A DNA stretch of 64,000 nucleotides from Natrarchaeobius halalkaliphilus (GCF_003841485.1 NZ_REFY01000002.1:558001-622000), one strand, 5' to 3'. Positions 34,566-43,964 are shown, counted from the stretch's first letter. The notes: a model not told the origin generated them from the sequence alone. A program made the numbers and translations.

Positions 34566-34924
34566 TGGGTCTGGAACCGAACGTCTCTGGCTTACTCGTC
34601 GGACAGTCGCTGTCGTTCACCAAAGTATTTTTTATAGAACATATACTGGTGTTTTGCCGTTGTATGTCGGGTCTGGCTGACGGTCAGCAAATCCGAAGGG
34701 GCGGCCGGAGCCCGTTGGAACATGGAACGTCTACTGCTCTGACATGCTGTTCTCGCAGGTTCCAGATAAACTCGCTCGGACGTTCACAACGATTTGTTCG
34801 AATTTATCCCGCGCGTAACGAGTAAGAGGCGATTTGTGACAAACGCTTACGGAGCCACTGGAGTAAGATGTCGGTGCAGCTGTTACTAGACTCACTATCC
34901 GTCGACAGAAGCAGAGCACGTCGA
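34566..34924. other. 359-base intergenic stretch
   Basis: It holds the promoter of the membrane-anchored regulator at its left end (AT-rich TTTTTTATAGAACATATAC, 34627-34645). The rest shows no coding frame of haloarchaeal character and no strong repeat. Confidence 0.45.
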
Positions 34925-35278
34925 TCAGACGCCCGGAACCCCGACGGCGTCGAAGCCGGTGACGCCGAGGAACGCGAGCACGTAGAGCACGACAAGTACC
35001 GAAAGCCACGCGACGATCGTGATCGCGGCCGCATCCACCCATCCACCGGGATACCTGGCGTTGACTACCGCGAGGTACGCGACGAAGACGAGAAGCGGAC
35101 CGAGGAGCGGAACCCATCCGAAGAAGAATCCGACCAGCCCCCAGACGATCGCGCCGATAAGTGCAGTGATTATCGCGTACGTGTAGTCTTCGGCGTCGAC
35201 GATGACTTTCGCGCCGACGTAGATCCCGAGCGCACCGATCAGGAGGCTGACGCCGAACACGATGAGGCTATCGATCAT
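34925..35278 (-). CDS. integral membrane protein
   Basis: 117 residues with about four hydrophobic helices: IDSLIVFGVSLLIGALGIYVG, YAIITALIGAIVWGLVGFFFG, LLGPLLVFVAYLAVVNA and AAAITIVAWLSVLVVLYVLAFLG. No catalytic motif. Small four-helix proteins of this kind are conserved across haloarchaea but uncharacterised. It stands alone. Confidence 0.85.
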   Translation of the reverse strand: MIDSLIVFGVSLLIGALGIYVGAKVIVDAEDYTYAIITALIGAIVWGLVGFFFGWVPLLGPLLVFVAYLAVVNARYPGGWVDAAAITIVAWLSVLVVLYVLAFLGVTGFDAVGVPGV

Positions 35279-35470
35279 ACCATTTCGTGAGGCGGGCGAT
35301 ACCGATAGTTATCTCTCACGTACACGGATCAGTTTCGCCGCTCGATAGATCGCATTCACGCCTTTTCGACGAATCCGTCGGAACGACTCGAGCGAAATGA
35401 CTCAGTACCCCCCACAAAGTTATTTTGGTGGAGAGCGCGCCCCACACTCGTCCGAATCGGTCGGGACGGA

Positions 35471-36412
35471 TCAGACAATCCGTGGCGTGAGTTCGGTCCC
35501 GTCGACGAGCGCACGAACGCCGGATTCGAGACCGACGCGAGCGTCGAATCCGAGTTCGTGTTTCGCTCTGGAAACGTCTGCGCCGCTGTGCCTGATATCG
35601 CCGGGACGCGAGTCACGGTGAACGATCGGTGATGAGGAGTCAGTCGCCTCCCGAATCGTCTCTGCCAGCTCGCGGATCGACGTTCGCTCACCGGTCCCGA
35701 CGTTGTACGCCGCCCCGATGGCGGCCGTGGTCCCGGCCTGAATATTCGCCTGGACGACGTCGCTGACGTGGACGAAGTCCCGGGTTTGTTTTCCGTCCCC
35801 CTCGATCGTGATCGGTTCGTCCGAACGCGCCTGCTCGAGAAACGTCGAGATGACGCCGCTGTACGGGCCCTGTTGGCGAGGGCCGTAGACGTTGAAATAC
35901 CGCAACGCCACCGTTTCCAGTCCGTACAGGTCCGCATAGAGACGGGTGTACTGATCGAGTGCGAGCTTCTGGACGCCGTACGGCGAGGTCGGATCGCGAG
36001 AGGTCGTTTCGCTCACCGGGAGCTCGTCGGGATGGCCGTAGACCGCTGCGCTCGAGGCGACGACAACGCGGGCGTCCTCCCGTCTGGCTTGCTCGAGAAC
36101 GAGCAGGCTCGCATCGAGATTGGTTCGATTGCTCCGTCGGGGGGCGTCGACGCTCTGGGCGACGCTGACGAGCGCCGCGTGGTGAAAGATGATGTCGACG
36201 CCGTCCGCCGCTCGCTGGAGGGCGATCGGGTCACCGATGTCGCCCTCGATCACGGTTGCGCTGTCGGGAACGTGTGCGCGATCGCCGCTCGAGAAGTTAT
36301 CGAGCACCCGGACGTCGTTGTGCGGGTCGAGTGCTTCGACGAGATGGCTCCCGATGAATCCCGCGCCGCCGGTCACGAGCACCGTGCTGTCGCGAATCGC
36401 TGGCGAACCCAT
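35471..36412 (-). CDS. NAD-dependent sugar epimerase (GalE-like)
   Basis: 313 residues from the ATG at 36412. Extended SDR: Rossmann motif VTGGAGFIGSHLVEAL, active-site Ser in VVASSAAVYG, YGVQK (Tyr-x-x-x-Lys), and ALRYFNVYGPRQQGPYSGVI with the substrate-binding block. It is likely UDP-glucose 4-epimerase or a closely related UDP-sugar epimerase or dehydratase for surface glycans. It is divergent from the dihydroorotase-type gene across 176 bases. Confidence 0.9.
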   Translation of the reverse strand: MGSPAIRDSTVLVTGGAGFIGSHLVEALDPHNDVRVLDNFSSGDRAHVPDSATVIEGDIGDPIALQRAADGVDIIFHHAALVSVAQSVDAPRRSNRTNLDASLLVLEQARREDARVVVASSAAVYGHPDELPVSETTSRDPTSPYGVQKLALDQYTRLYADLYGLETVALRYFNVYGPRQQGPYSGVISTFLEQARSDEPITIEGDGKQTRDFVHVSDVVQANIQAGTTAAIGAAYNVGTGERTSIRELAETIREATDSSSPIVHRDSRPGDIRHSGADVSRAKHELGFDARVGLESGVRALVDGTELTPRIV

Positions 36413-36588
36413 TGGTTTCGGAAAGTTTCCAGTGGCGTTTAGTATGACACGTCTACCGGACGGTAGTGGCCCCCTACAGGAAGTGAGACGGTGACAATCC
36501 ACAGGCCGCGGATCAGGACGGTGACAGCCCGCGGATCGTGGGGAACCAACAGAAGCATATATGCACGAGCCTCGGCAACGCCACAGCA

Positions 36589-37956
36589 ATGAGCGTCGAC
36601 CTCGTCGTGCGCAACTGTACCGTCGTCACACCCGCGGGCCGATCGTCGAACGCGGGCGTCGCGGTCGAGGACGGAACGATCGTCGCCGTTGGCAAAAGCG
36701 ATCGACTCCCGGACGGGGATCGGACCCTCGACGTGGACGGCGCAACGGTGGTTCCCGGTATCGTCGACTGCCACATCCACAACCGCGAGCCCGGCCTCGA
36801 GTACAAGGCGGACTGGGAGTCTGCGACCCGCGCGGCCGCAGCCGGCGGCGTGACGACCGTGGTCGGAATGCCGAACACGGATCCCGTCATTGACAGGCCG
36901 GAACACCTCGAGTTGAAGTACGAACGCGGCGAGACCTCGGCCCACGTCGACTTCCAGAGTTACGCGGTCGTCACCTCTGAAAACCTCGATCTGATTCCGG
37001 AACTGGACGAGGCCGGCGTCCTCGGATACAAGATCTTTCTCGGCTCGACGGTCGGTGACGTTCCACCGCCGAGTGACGGCGAGATCATCGAGGCGATGGA
37101 ACGGATCCGTCGAACTGGCAAGCGACTGGGCTTTCACGAAGAAAACGGCGAGATCATCGAGTACTACACCGAACTGTTCAAAGCCGAGGGGAGGAACGAA
37201 CCGATCGATCACTCTCACTCACGGCCGGTGATCGCAGAGCGGGAGGCCGTCGAGCGGATGATAACGTTCGCTGAGGGGACGGAAACGAAGATTCACATGT
37301 TCCACGTCTCCTCCGGCTCCGCGGCCGAGGCCGTCGCCCGCGGCAAGGACCGCGGCGTCGACGTGACCGCGGAAACGACGCCGCACTACCTCTGGTTTAC
37401 CGAAGAAGTGATGCACGAGAAGGGAAATCCGGCGCGGATTCAGCCGCCGATCCGCGACGCAGACGAGCGCGACCGTCTCTGGAAGATCGGTATCGACGAT
37501 GGGGTCATCGACTGTATCGCGACCGACCACGCACCCCACACTGACGAAGAAAAGCTAGTCGACGATCCCTTCGGAAACACCTGGGACGCCATCTCCGGGT
37601 TCGTCGGTCTCGAGACCGAGGTGCCGGCGATGCTCACGTTCGTCGATCAGGGACGCCTCACGCTCGAGGAGTGGGTCCGTCGTCACTCGACCCGTCCCGC
37701 ACAGGTCTGGGGAATGTACCCACAGAAAGGATCGCTCCAGATCGGAACCGACGCCGACTTTACGGTCGTCGATCCCGCCGCGACGTGGACGCTCGAGGAT
37801 CGACACGAACTGCACTCGAAAAACTGCGTGACGCCGTTCGAGGGCGAATCGTTCACCGGTAAGCCGGTCGCGACCGCCGTCCGCGGTGAGATCGTCTTCG
37901 AAGACGGTGAGGTCATCGGTGAGCCGGGGTACGGAACTCGAGTCGTCGTCGAGTGA
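36589..37956 (+). CDS. pyrC: dihydroorotase-type amidohydrolase
   Basis: 455 residues from the ATG at 36589 (MSVDLVVRNCTVVTP); an in-frame start at 36538 is less likely. Amidohydrolase metal sites: DCHIHNREPG, carboxylated Lys in GYKIFLGS, His in FHEENGE and FHVSSGS, Asp in ATDHAPHT. The PGLEYKADWESATRAAAAGGVTTVVGMPNT block is typical of class I dihydroorotase/allantoinase. Dihydroorotase (pyrimidine synthesis) is the common haloarchaeal assignment; allantoinase or hydantoinase activity cannot be excluded because no pyr genes are adjacent. Confidence 0.88.
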   Translation: MSVDLVVRNCTVVTPAGRSSNAGVAVEDGTIVAVGKSDRLPDGDRTLDVDGATVVPGIVDCHIHNREPGLEYKADWESATRAAAAGGVTTVVGMPNTDPVIDRPEHLELKYERGETSAHVDFQSYAVVTSENLDLIPELDEAGVLGYKIFLGSTVGDVPPPSDGEIIEAMERIRRTGKRLGFHEENGEIIEYYTELFKAEGRNEPIDHSHSRPVIAEREAVERMITFAEGTETKIHMFHVSSGSAAEAVARGKDRGVDVTAETTPHYLWFTEEVMHEKGNPARIQPPIRDADERDRLWKIGIDDGVIDCIATDHAPHTDEEKLVDDPFGNTWDAISGFVGLETEVPAMLTFVDQGRLTLEEWVRRHSTRPAQVWGMYPQKGSLQIGTDADFTVVDPAATWTLEDRHELHSKNCVTPFEGESFTGKPVATAVRGEIVFEDGEVIGEPGYGTRVVVE

Positions 37957-38134
37957 GACTCGAGCGGAACTGACGACAGCGCCATCACCACCCGAGTCAG
38001 AAACGCGTTCAACCGCGACTAGCCGGCACGTCGAAGCCGGTTCTCGAGGAGGCGGGTTTTTCCAGTCCACCGATCGACGTCACTCGACCGTCGGTTCGAC
38101 CAAACCCCCATATCCGTGGCACCCGTACGAGAAG

Positions 38135-38572
38135 ATGATGACGCGGATCCAGCGAACACGGACGCAGGACGGACGTCGACTCGAGGTCTCGCACGTGTTC
38201 GAAGCGCCGCCAGCGGAGGTCTGGGACCTTCTCGTGGATACGACTCGGTGGACCGAGTGGTTACCCATCGTCGGCGTCGAATCGACCGATCGCCGGATTC
38301 AGGCGGGAACGTCCGGTCGAATTCGCGTCCCCGGCGTCTGGCTGCCGTTCGTCGTCACGGATCGAGCGGATCGTCGCTGGACGTGGCGGATCGCCGGTGC
38401 GATGGGAGCCACTCACCGGGTCGACGACCTCGGCGCGAAGCGCTGTCGTGTCGCCTTCGAACTACCGCCTCATGCGGTGGGATCAGCTCCCCTCTGTCTC
38501 GATGCAGTGGAACGAATCGAACGTCTGTGGGACGCCGAACGAAGCGAGACAGCCGAAGCTGGAACCGACTGA
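38135..38572 (+). CDS. SRPBCC/START-like protein
   Basis: 145 residues; the ATG at 38135 is followed by a second ATG. VSHVFEAPPAEVWDLLVDTTRWTEWLPIVGVESTDRRIQAGTSGRIRVPG is the N-terminal half of the SRPBCC lipid/ligand-binding fold, seen in polyketide cyclases and Aha1-like proteins. No catalytic residues can be named. The gene ends 121 bases before the HxlR gene, so the two may be expressed together. Confidence 0.8.
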   Translation: MMTRIQRTRTQDGRRLEVSHVFEAPPAEVWDLLVDTTRWTEWLPIVGVESTDRRIQAGTSGRIRVPGVWLPFVVTDRADRRWTWRIAGAMGATHRVDDLGAKRCRVAFELPPHAVGSAPLCLDAVERIERLWDAERSETAEAGTD

Positions 38573-38621
38573 CAGCAGCCTGTACGACCCCCGACCTCAC
38601 GACGGCGGTCGTCGACCAAAA

Positions 38622-38638
38622 GGTAACATGATGTTACC
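38622..38638. promoter_or_regulatory. 17-bp palindrome, operator candidate for the HxlR gene
   Basis: GGTAACAT-G-ATGTTACC is a perfect palindrome with a single central base, 56 bases upstream of the HxlR ATG and just before AT-rich CTATAGTGG. GTAAC/GTTAC dyads are typical of winged-helix dimers, so autoregulation is likely. Confidence 0.65.
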
Positions 38639-38693
38639 TCGTTCGATACCGAACTGCTATAGTGGTCCGCGCCGAACGAACGGACAGAGACAG

Positions 38694-39098
38694 ATGGCAT
38701 CCCCACAGACGACAGCGAGCGAACGACCTCCCGACGCCTGTCCAGTCATCGAATCGTTAGAACAGATCGGCTCGCAGTGGCGACTGGCCGTTCTCCACGA
38801 ACTCCTCTCCGGCGAACAGCGGTTCAACGAACTCAAGCGCTCGACCGGCGCGAACGCTCGAACGCTCTCGCGCGTCCTCGACGACCTCGGCGAGATGGGA
38901 TTCGTCGAGCGACGAATCGAAGAGGACGCCCCCATCGCAACGTATTACAGCCTTTCTCCGAAGGGGCGATCGCTCGAGCCCGTCTTCGGTGAAATAGAGT
39001 GCTGGGCGGGAACCTGGCTCGAGAACGAACCCGAGGAAGACCGTCTCGAGAGCGACGCGAACGCGGGCCGCCTGGAGGACGAGCTCAAAACCGAGTGA
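38694..39098 (+). CDS. HxlR-family transcriptional regulator
   Basis: 134 residues from the ATG at 38694. HxlR signature: CPVIESLEQIGSQWRLAVLHELLSGEQRFNELKRSTGANARTLSRVLDDLGEMGFVERRI. A wing with IATYYSLSPKGRSL and an acidic C-terminal tail (EEDRLESDANAGRLEDELKTE) follow. CPV near residue 14 is the Cys that senses electrophiles in some HxlR proteins. Its TGA stop (39096-39098) is the left border of hairpin element copy 3. Confidence 0.92.
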   Translation: MASPQTTASERPPDACPVIESLEQIGSQWRLAVLHELLSGEQRFNELKRSTGANARTLSRVLDDLGEMGFVERRIEEDAPIATYYSLSPKGRSLEPVFGEIECWAGTWLENEPEEDRLESDANAGRLEDELKTE

Positions 39099-39178
39099 TA
39101 CGGTTTGCTGTGACTTTTTACCGGAGCGACCGCGAGCCGTCCTGCGGTCGCTCCGGTAACGACTTACAATAGACCGTA
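39099..39178. repeat. 80-bp hairpin element, copy 3
   Basis: Begins TACGGTTTGCTG and ends AGACCGTA, with inner 15-bp stem TACCGGAGCGACCGC (39119-39133), ten-base loop and the exact complement (39144-39158). TGA at 39096-39098 is the HxlR stop; TGA at 39179-39181 closes the other side. The five bases GAGTG also appear on both flanks if the border is drawn one base in. It is nearly identical to copy 4 read on the minus strand, and lies between two convergent genes. Confidence 0.85.
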
Positions 39179-39245
39179 TGAGTGGGTCGGCCTCCCGGCA
39201 GAGTACTGGGGCGATTACTGCAGAGCAGGCACAAAGCCTGTCCGT

Positions 39246-39692
39246 TCACTCGCCGGGCTCGAGTTCGACGAGTTCCAGCGAGCGATCGAGATGACAGACG
39301 TCGTGTGGCGGATCGCCGACGATTTCATCGATCCGATACTCCGCGTCGAAGGCGAGACCGTCAGGCTCGCAGTACTCGTGGCTCGGGCACTCGACGTAGG
39401 GACACGGACCGGGAAGGCTCGCTTTGCTCCCGGCGAAGGCTCCCTTCGACGGAATGGTCGCCCGGATCGAAACCGGCTCGACCTCGACTGCGCGAACGCC
39501 GCCGTCGTGCATGGCACACTCGAGGGTCTGGGCGTTTTCTCGAACGGACGTGACGCGATATCGGGTGTCGGCCGACAGGTTGAGACACTGACTTCGGTAC
39601 GGACAGCCGGCGCAACCGTCGGCTTCCCCCTGATAGACGAACTCGGTTCCCGGCTCGGCTAATCGGGAACCGACGAGAGTAACTGTCGACAT
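39246..39692 (-). CDS. UPF0179 family protein
   Basis: 148 residues from the ATG at 39692 (MSTVTLVGSRLAEPGTEFVYQGEA). Cys-rich: CAGCPYRSQC, then CAMHDGGV, CPYVECPSHEYC and DVCHLD. This is the archaeal UPF0179 pattern with probable metal or cluster binding. The function is unknown. It is convergent with the HxlR gene across the hairpin element. Confidence 0.9.
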   Translation of the reverse strand: MSTVTLVGSRLAEPGTEFVYQGEADGCAGCPYRSQCLNLSADTRYRVTSVRENAQTLECAMHDGGVRAVEVEPVSIRATIPSKGAFAGSKASLPGPCPYVECPSHEYCEPDGLAFDAEYRIDEIVGDPPHDVCHLDRSLELVELEPGE

Positions 39693-39820
39693 GCGTCCGT
39701 CTACTCGGTACCGCGGGTTAAGCCTCACGCGTGGCGGTGACTCACGGCCGTCGTGGTCGGTGTCGGTTCCAGTGATACTTCAGCGGTGTACTTATCCGCA
39801 CTTCGGCCGATACTACCGGT

Positions 39821-42508
39821 ATGGCAGACCGACCCGAAGTTTCGGACGGGTCGTTTTTGGATCGGACGGACGAACGCACGGCCCTCACGGCGTATCGATC
39901 GCTGGCGGACGCGGTCGACACCGGCATCTACCAGCTCGACGCCGACGGGCGGTTCGTCGCAGTTACCGATCGCTTCCTCGAGGAGACCGGCTACGGCCGG
40001 GACGAACTCCTCGACGAACACGTCTCGACCGTCCTCGAGGAGGACGACGTCGACCGGCTCGAGCGTGCCATCGACTCTCGACTCGAGGCGGACGTCGACG
40101 ACGAAACCGACGATGACGGCGACAGCGCGCTCGACCTCGAGATCGTGACTGCGGACGGCGAGTACGTCGCCTGTGAGTTGCGGTTTAGTCCCCTCTCCTC
40201 CGACGGCGAGTTCGACGGAACCGTCGGCGTCGTTCGAGCGCTCGAGGATCACCCTCGGAAACGCCGTGTCGATTCGTCGACCCGAGGGACCGACGAATCG
40301 CTCGCCTCGGTCATCGACGAAGCGGACGTCGGCGTGTTCGTCCTCGACGAGAAGTTCGACGTCGCGTGGGTGAACGAAACCACGGAAACGTACTTCGGCG
40401 TGGATCGGGCCGACGTCATCGGCCGAGACAAGCGAGCGGTGATCGAAGAGACGATTCGGGATCGGTTTGTGGAGCCCCAGACGTTCGAAGAAACGGTGCT
40501 CGCGACGTACGACGACAACACGTACGTCGAGCAGTTCGAGTGTCGGATCACAGCCGGCGACGGTCGTGAGGGGCGCTGGCTCGAACACCGGAGTAAACCG
40601 ATCGAGTCCGGACAGTTCGCCGGAGGACGCATCGAACTCTACTACGACGTAACGGATCGAAAAGCGTCCGAGCGGGCCAGACGAGAAAGTGAGTACCGGT
40701 TCCGAATGCTGGTCGACGCGGTCGACGAGTACGCGATCTTCATGCTCGATCGCGACGGACGTGTCGTCAGCTGGAACGAGGGTGCCGAACGGATCAAAGG
40801 ATACGAGCCGGCGGAGATTCTCGGAGATCACTTTTCGCTGTTCTACACCGATACTGACCGAGAAAACGGTGTCCCGGAACGCAATCTCTCACGGGCGAGA
40901 CAGACAGGGTCGGTCGAGGACGAAGGGTGGCGCGTCCGCGCAGACGGATCCACGTTCTGGGCGAACGTGACGATCACAGCTATCCGAAACGACGGCGAGT
41001 TGCAGGGATACGCGAAGATCACCCGCGATATGAGCGATCGCTGGGAACGGGAACAGCAGTTACAGCGCGAGAGAGATCTGACCGAGCAAATCCTGGAGAC
41101 GAGCCCCGTCGGTATCGCCGTCGTGAATTCGGACGGATCGACGAGCAGAGTCAACGAACGGATGGCGACGTTGCTCGACGTCTCGTCGGACGACGTTTCG
41201 ACAGCGACCAGCGACCAACGGAACCTGTTCGAGGAGTCCCTCGGAGTCGAGACGCATCCCGCAACCCGCGTGTTCGAGACCGGTGCCCCACTGTACGATC
41301 AGGAGATCCTCCTGGATCGGCCGGACGGACACCGCGCTTGGCTCTCGATAAACGCCACGCCGATCACCGACGAGGCGGGCGACCCCGAACAGGTCGTCGT
41401 AACGGCGACGGATATCACCGATCTGAAAGCGCTGGCACGGCGTCGCAAGCGAGACCTCGAAGAACGCAAAAAGGAACTCACCGCCGTCCAGCTCGCCACG
41501 AACCTCTTCGAAGTCGACGACCAGCCGATCGACGAGCTCCTCTCCGAGTTCGCAACGAAACTTCTTCAGTCGTTTCGCTATCCGGACCTGACCGCTGCGC
41601 GCGTTTCGGTCGGCAAGCACGAAGTGGCCACCGACGGGTACGGACCGCTCGAGCGGTCGATCGCCACCCATACGAAGACAGCCAGTGGAACGCCGATTAC
41701 GATCGAAGTCGTCCTCACGGAGACGCCGACAGAGCGAATCGAGGAACCGTTCGTCGACGAAGAGCGAGCGCTGATCGAGACGCTCGCGACGCTCGTGAAA
41801 TTCTACTTCGACCGTCGGGAATCCGTCGAAGAACTCCGGGCCGAAACCAGACGTCTCGAGCAGTTCGCCTACGCCGCGAGCCACGACCTGCAAGAGCCCC
41901 TTCGCATGGTCTCGAGCTACCTGCAGCTTATCGAACGGCGATACGAGGACGCACTCGACGAAGACGGAACGGAGTTCCTCGCGTTCGCGATCGACGGTGC
42001 AGAGCGAATGCGCGAGATGATCGACGGCTTGCTCGCGTACTCCCGGGTCGAAACGCAGGGGAACGCGTTCGAACCGGTCGATCTCGACGCCGTCCTCGAG
42101 GACGTACTCGTCGACCTCGAAGTGAAGATCCAAGAAACCGACGCCGAGGTCACGACAGCGGGACTCCCGACGGTCGAGGGGGACGAGAGTCAGCTCCGAC
42201 AGGTGTTCCAGAACCTCCTCGACAACGCGATCGAATACGGCGGCGACGCTCCACGAGTTCACGTCGCGGCCGAACGAAGCGGATCCGCCTGGACCGTTTC
42301 GATCCGAGATAACGGGATCGGAATCGATCCCGAACAGGACGAACAGATCTTCGAAGTGTTCGAGCGGCTTCACGGCCGGGACGAACACGGCGGTGTCGGG
42401 ATCGGACTCGCGATCTGTGAGCGCGTCGTCGAACGCCACGGCGGCGAAATCTGGGTCGAATCCGAACCCGGTGACGGAACGACGTTCTCGTTTACGCTTC
42501 CGGCGTGA
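39821..42508 (+). CDS. multi-PAS sensor histidine kinase
   Basis: 895 residues, no membrane helix, so a cytosolic sensor. Four PAS-type domains (about 20-135, 155-280, 290-410, 425-545) are followed by a GAF-like region (about 560-665). The dimerisation/phosphoacceptor segment is AYAASHDLQEPLRMVSSYLQL (His at about 690). The HATPase domain has NLLDNAIEYGGD, DNGIGIDPEQDEQIFEVFERLHG and GVGIGLAICERVVERHGG. This layout is common among phytochrome-like haloarchaeal kinases. No response regulator is adjacent; two receiver proteins lie 4 kb downstream (46471, 46932). Stimulus unknown. Confidence 0.93.
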   Translation: MADRPEVSDGSFLDRTDERTALTAYRSLADAVDTGIYQLDADGRFVAVTDRFLEETGYGRDELLDEHVSTVLEEDDVDRLERAIDSRLEADVDDETDDDGDSALDLEIVTADGEYVACELRFSPLSSDGEFDGTVGVVRALEDHPRKRRVDSSTRGTDESLASVIDEADVGVFVLDEKFDVAWVNETTETYFGVDRADVIGRDKRAVIEETIRDRFVEPQTFEETVLATYDDNTYVEQFECRITAGDGREGRWLEHRSKPIESGQFAGGRIELYYDVTDRKASERARRESEYRFRMLVDAVDEYAIFMLDRDGRVVSWNEGAERIKGYEPAEILGDHFSLFYTDTDRENGVPERNLSRARQTGSVEDEGWRVRADGSTFWANVTITAIRNDGELQGYAKITRDMSDRWEREQQLQRERDLTEQILETSPVGIAVVNSDGSTSRVNERMATLLDVSSDDVSTATSDQRNLFEESLGVETHPATRVFETGAPLYDQEILLDRPDGHRAWLSINATPITDEAGDPEQVVVTATDITDLKALARRRKRDLEERKKELTAVQLATNLFEVDDQPIDELLSEFATKLLQSFRYPDLTAARVSVGKHEVATDGYGPLERSIATHTKTASGTPITIEVVLTETPTERIEEPFVDEERALIETLATLVKFYFDRRESVEELRAETRRLEQFAYAASHDLQEPLRMVSSYLQLIERRYEDALDEDGTEFLAFAIDGAERMREMIDGLLAYSRVETQGNAFEPVDLDAVLEDVLVDLEVKIQETDAEVTTAGLPTVEGDESQLRQVFQNLLDNAIEYGGDAPRVHVAAERSGSAWTVSIRDNGIGIDPEQDEQIFEVFERLHGRDEHGGVGIGLAICERVVERHGGEIWVESEPGDGTTFSFTLPA

Positions 42509-42547
42509 AACGGAGCCATCAAGGATCTCCCCGGCGGATAGCCCGTT

Positions 42548-43033
42548 ATGAGCGATGATCGACATGCGTTGGCGGGCGATCTCGACGAGTTGGCGGAGAT
42601 CATCCAGACCAGTATCGACGATAACCAGGAGTTCCTCTCGTGGCTCGGGACGACCGTCGACGGCGTCGACGAGGGAACGATGACGTTGTCGATTCCGTAC
42701 GATGAGAAACTGACTAACACCAGATCGAACGCACCGAACGACAGACGAGCGGATATCCACGGCGGCGTCGCAGCGACGCTCATCGACACCGTTGGCGGCC
42801 TCGCGCTTCGAACGGAACTCGAGGATCCGCTTGCGGCGAGCATCGCGACGATCAACCTGAACGTCAACTACCTCCGACCTGCAACTGGCGATCTCGTCGG
42901 AACGGCGACCGTTATTCGAGCGGGCTCGAGCATCGGCGTGAGTGAGGTCGTCGTCGAGAGTACGACCCCCGACGGGCGAACGCGGGAAGTGGTAACCGGG
43001 CAGGGATCGTATCGGCTCTTTCGAAACGACTGA
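42548..43033 (+). CDS. PaaI-family hotdog thioesterase
   Basis: 161 residues. A hotdog fold with IHGGVAATLIDTVGGLALRTEL is the PaaI active-site block (HGG with Asp following). NLNVNYLRPATGDLVGTATVIRAG completes the core. It hydrolyses acyl-CoA or aryl-CoA thioesters. It lies 39 bases after the histidine kinase gene. Its TGA (43031-43033) is the left border of hairpin element copy 2. Confidence 0.9.
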   Translation: MSDDRHALAGDLDELAEIIQTSIDDNQEFLSWLGTTVDGVDEGTMTLSIPYDEKLTNTRSNAPNDRRADIHGGVAATLIDTVGGLALRTELEDPLAASIATINLNVNYLRPATGDLVGTATVIRAGSSIGVSEVVVESTTPDGRTREVVTGQGSYRLFRND

Positions 43034-43113
43034 TACGGTTTACTGTAAATCATTGCCGGCGCACCCGCGACCCGGGCGGCGGGTGCGCCGGTAAATCGTT
43101 ACAGTAATCCGTA
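43034..43113. repeat. 80-bp hairpin element, copy 2
   Basis: TACGGTTTACTG at the left end and AATCCGTA at the right, with stem CCGGCGCACCCGC and its complement around a ten-base loop. Borders: TGA 43031-43033 (stop of the thioesterase gene) and TGA 43114-43116, which is at once followed by another TACGG (43117-43121), perhaps a remnant of a second insertion. It differs from copy 1 at one base. It lies between convergent genes. Confidence 0.85.
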
Positions 43114-43269
43114 TGATACGGACCGCAGTCAGTCAGTTCCGTCACACTCCGAAGTGGGATTGGGATGTGGCGATACCTCGACGCGGCAAGCCGTACGAGA
43201 TCGATCGGGAGGGACGTTATAGTTTGCCGACTATTCGGTGTGTCGACGAATTCGGCGTCGGGGTCCGTC

Positions 43270-43407
43270 TCAGTGTGAAACGCCGTCTGCGTCGTCCTGG
43301 ATCCGTCGAGCGAACCAGATTCGAAGCGAGAGCGCGGTCCCGATCGCAGCAACGACGATGAAATAAAAGTAGACTGCTAGCTCGACGAGCGGTGGAACCG
43401 GTTCCAT
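43270..43407 (-). CDS. mini membrane protein
   Basis: A 45-residue frame with one strong membrane helix (LVELAVYFYFIVVAAIGTAL), a basic cytoplasmic flank (RIWFARRIQ) and an acidic tail (DDADGVSH). The clear positive-inside signal makes chance unlikely. No family recognised. It is convergent with the thioesterase gene across hairpin element copy 2. Confidence 0.6.
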   Translation of the reverse strand: MEPVPPLVELAVYFYFIVVAAIGTALSLRIWFARRIQDDADGVSH

Positions 43408-43535
43408 ACCATCACCTCATCGGGATGGCCGATACCTCACTCGCTGAACGAATCCACGTTATAAGACACGGATAGTACGGACGAACACGATCGGTCGAGA
43501 ACTGGAAACACTCGCTGAAAACGAAGCCATGATTT

Positions 43536-43937
43536 ATGATGGATGAAGTGGTACTGATCCGAACAATGTTAGACAATCACTACCAATCAAGCGAGTACGA
43601 GATTCGGTTCGAGGATCACGAAGAACGCCGCCCTGAACTCTCGCCCGGGGACGTATTCCGCCTTCTTGCAGACGATCACCGACGATACGCCGTCCAATAT
43701 TTTGCGACGCGGACATCGACCGTCGCGACGGTCGACGACCTCGCGACGTTCGTCGACGATCACGCTGACGACGCCGACCGGCGGACGATCGAAATCGAGC
43801 TCGTTCACACACACCTCCCGAAGCTCGCCGCTTCAGACGTCATCCTGTACGATTCGTCCACGAAAAGAGTTCGATACGTTGGCGAGACGTTCCTGGAGAC
43901 GTGCCTCGACTGGGCCTCCGATCGTGATTTCGATTAG
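43536..43937 (+). CDS. DUF7344-like winged-helix protein
   Basis: 133 residues (start at 43536, or the ATG at 43566). VFRLLADDHRRYAVQYFATRTSTVATVDDLATFVDDHADD and IEIELVHTHLPKLAASDVILYDSSTKRVRY match the HTH region of 30818-31321 without its membrane helices. Probably a soluble haloarchaeal regulator; target unknown. Confidence 0.82.
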   Translation: MMDEVVLIRTMLDNHYQSSEYEIRFEDHEERRPELSPGDVFRLLADDHRRYAVQYFATRTSTVATVDDLATFVDDHADDADRRTIEIELVHTHLPKLAASDVILYDSSTKRVRYVGETFLETCLDWASDRDFD

Positions 43938-43964
43938 CGCCGCTTCGGTTCGTCGTTTCCGAAG

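Noticed and set aside
39098-39181. A 5-bp target duplication (GAGTG) for hairpin copy 3
   Set aside because: Exact at copy 3 only. The other three copies agree only on TGA, so a 3-bp TGA border is the better description.
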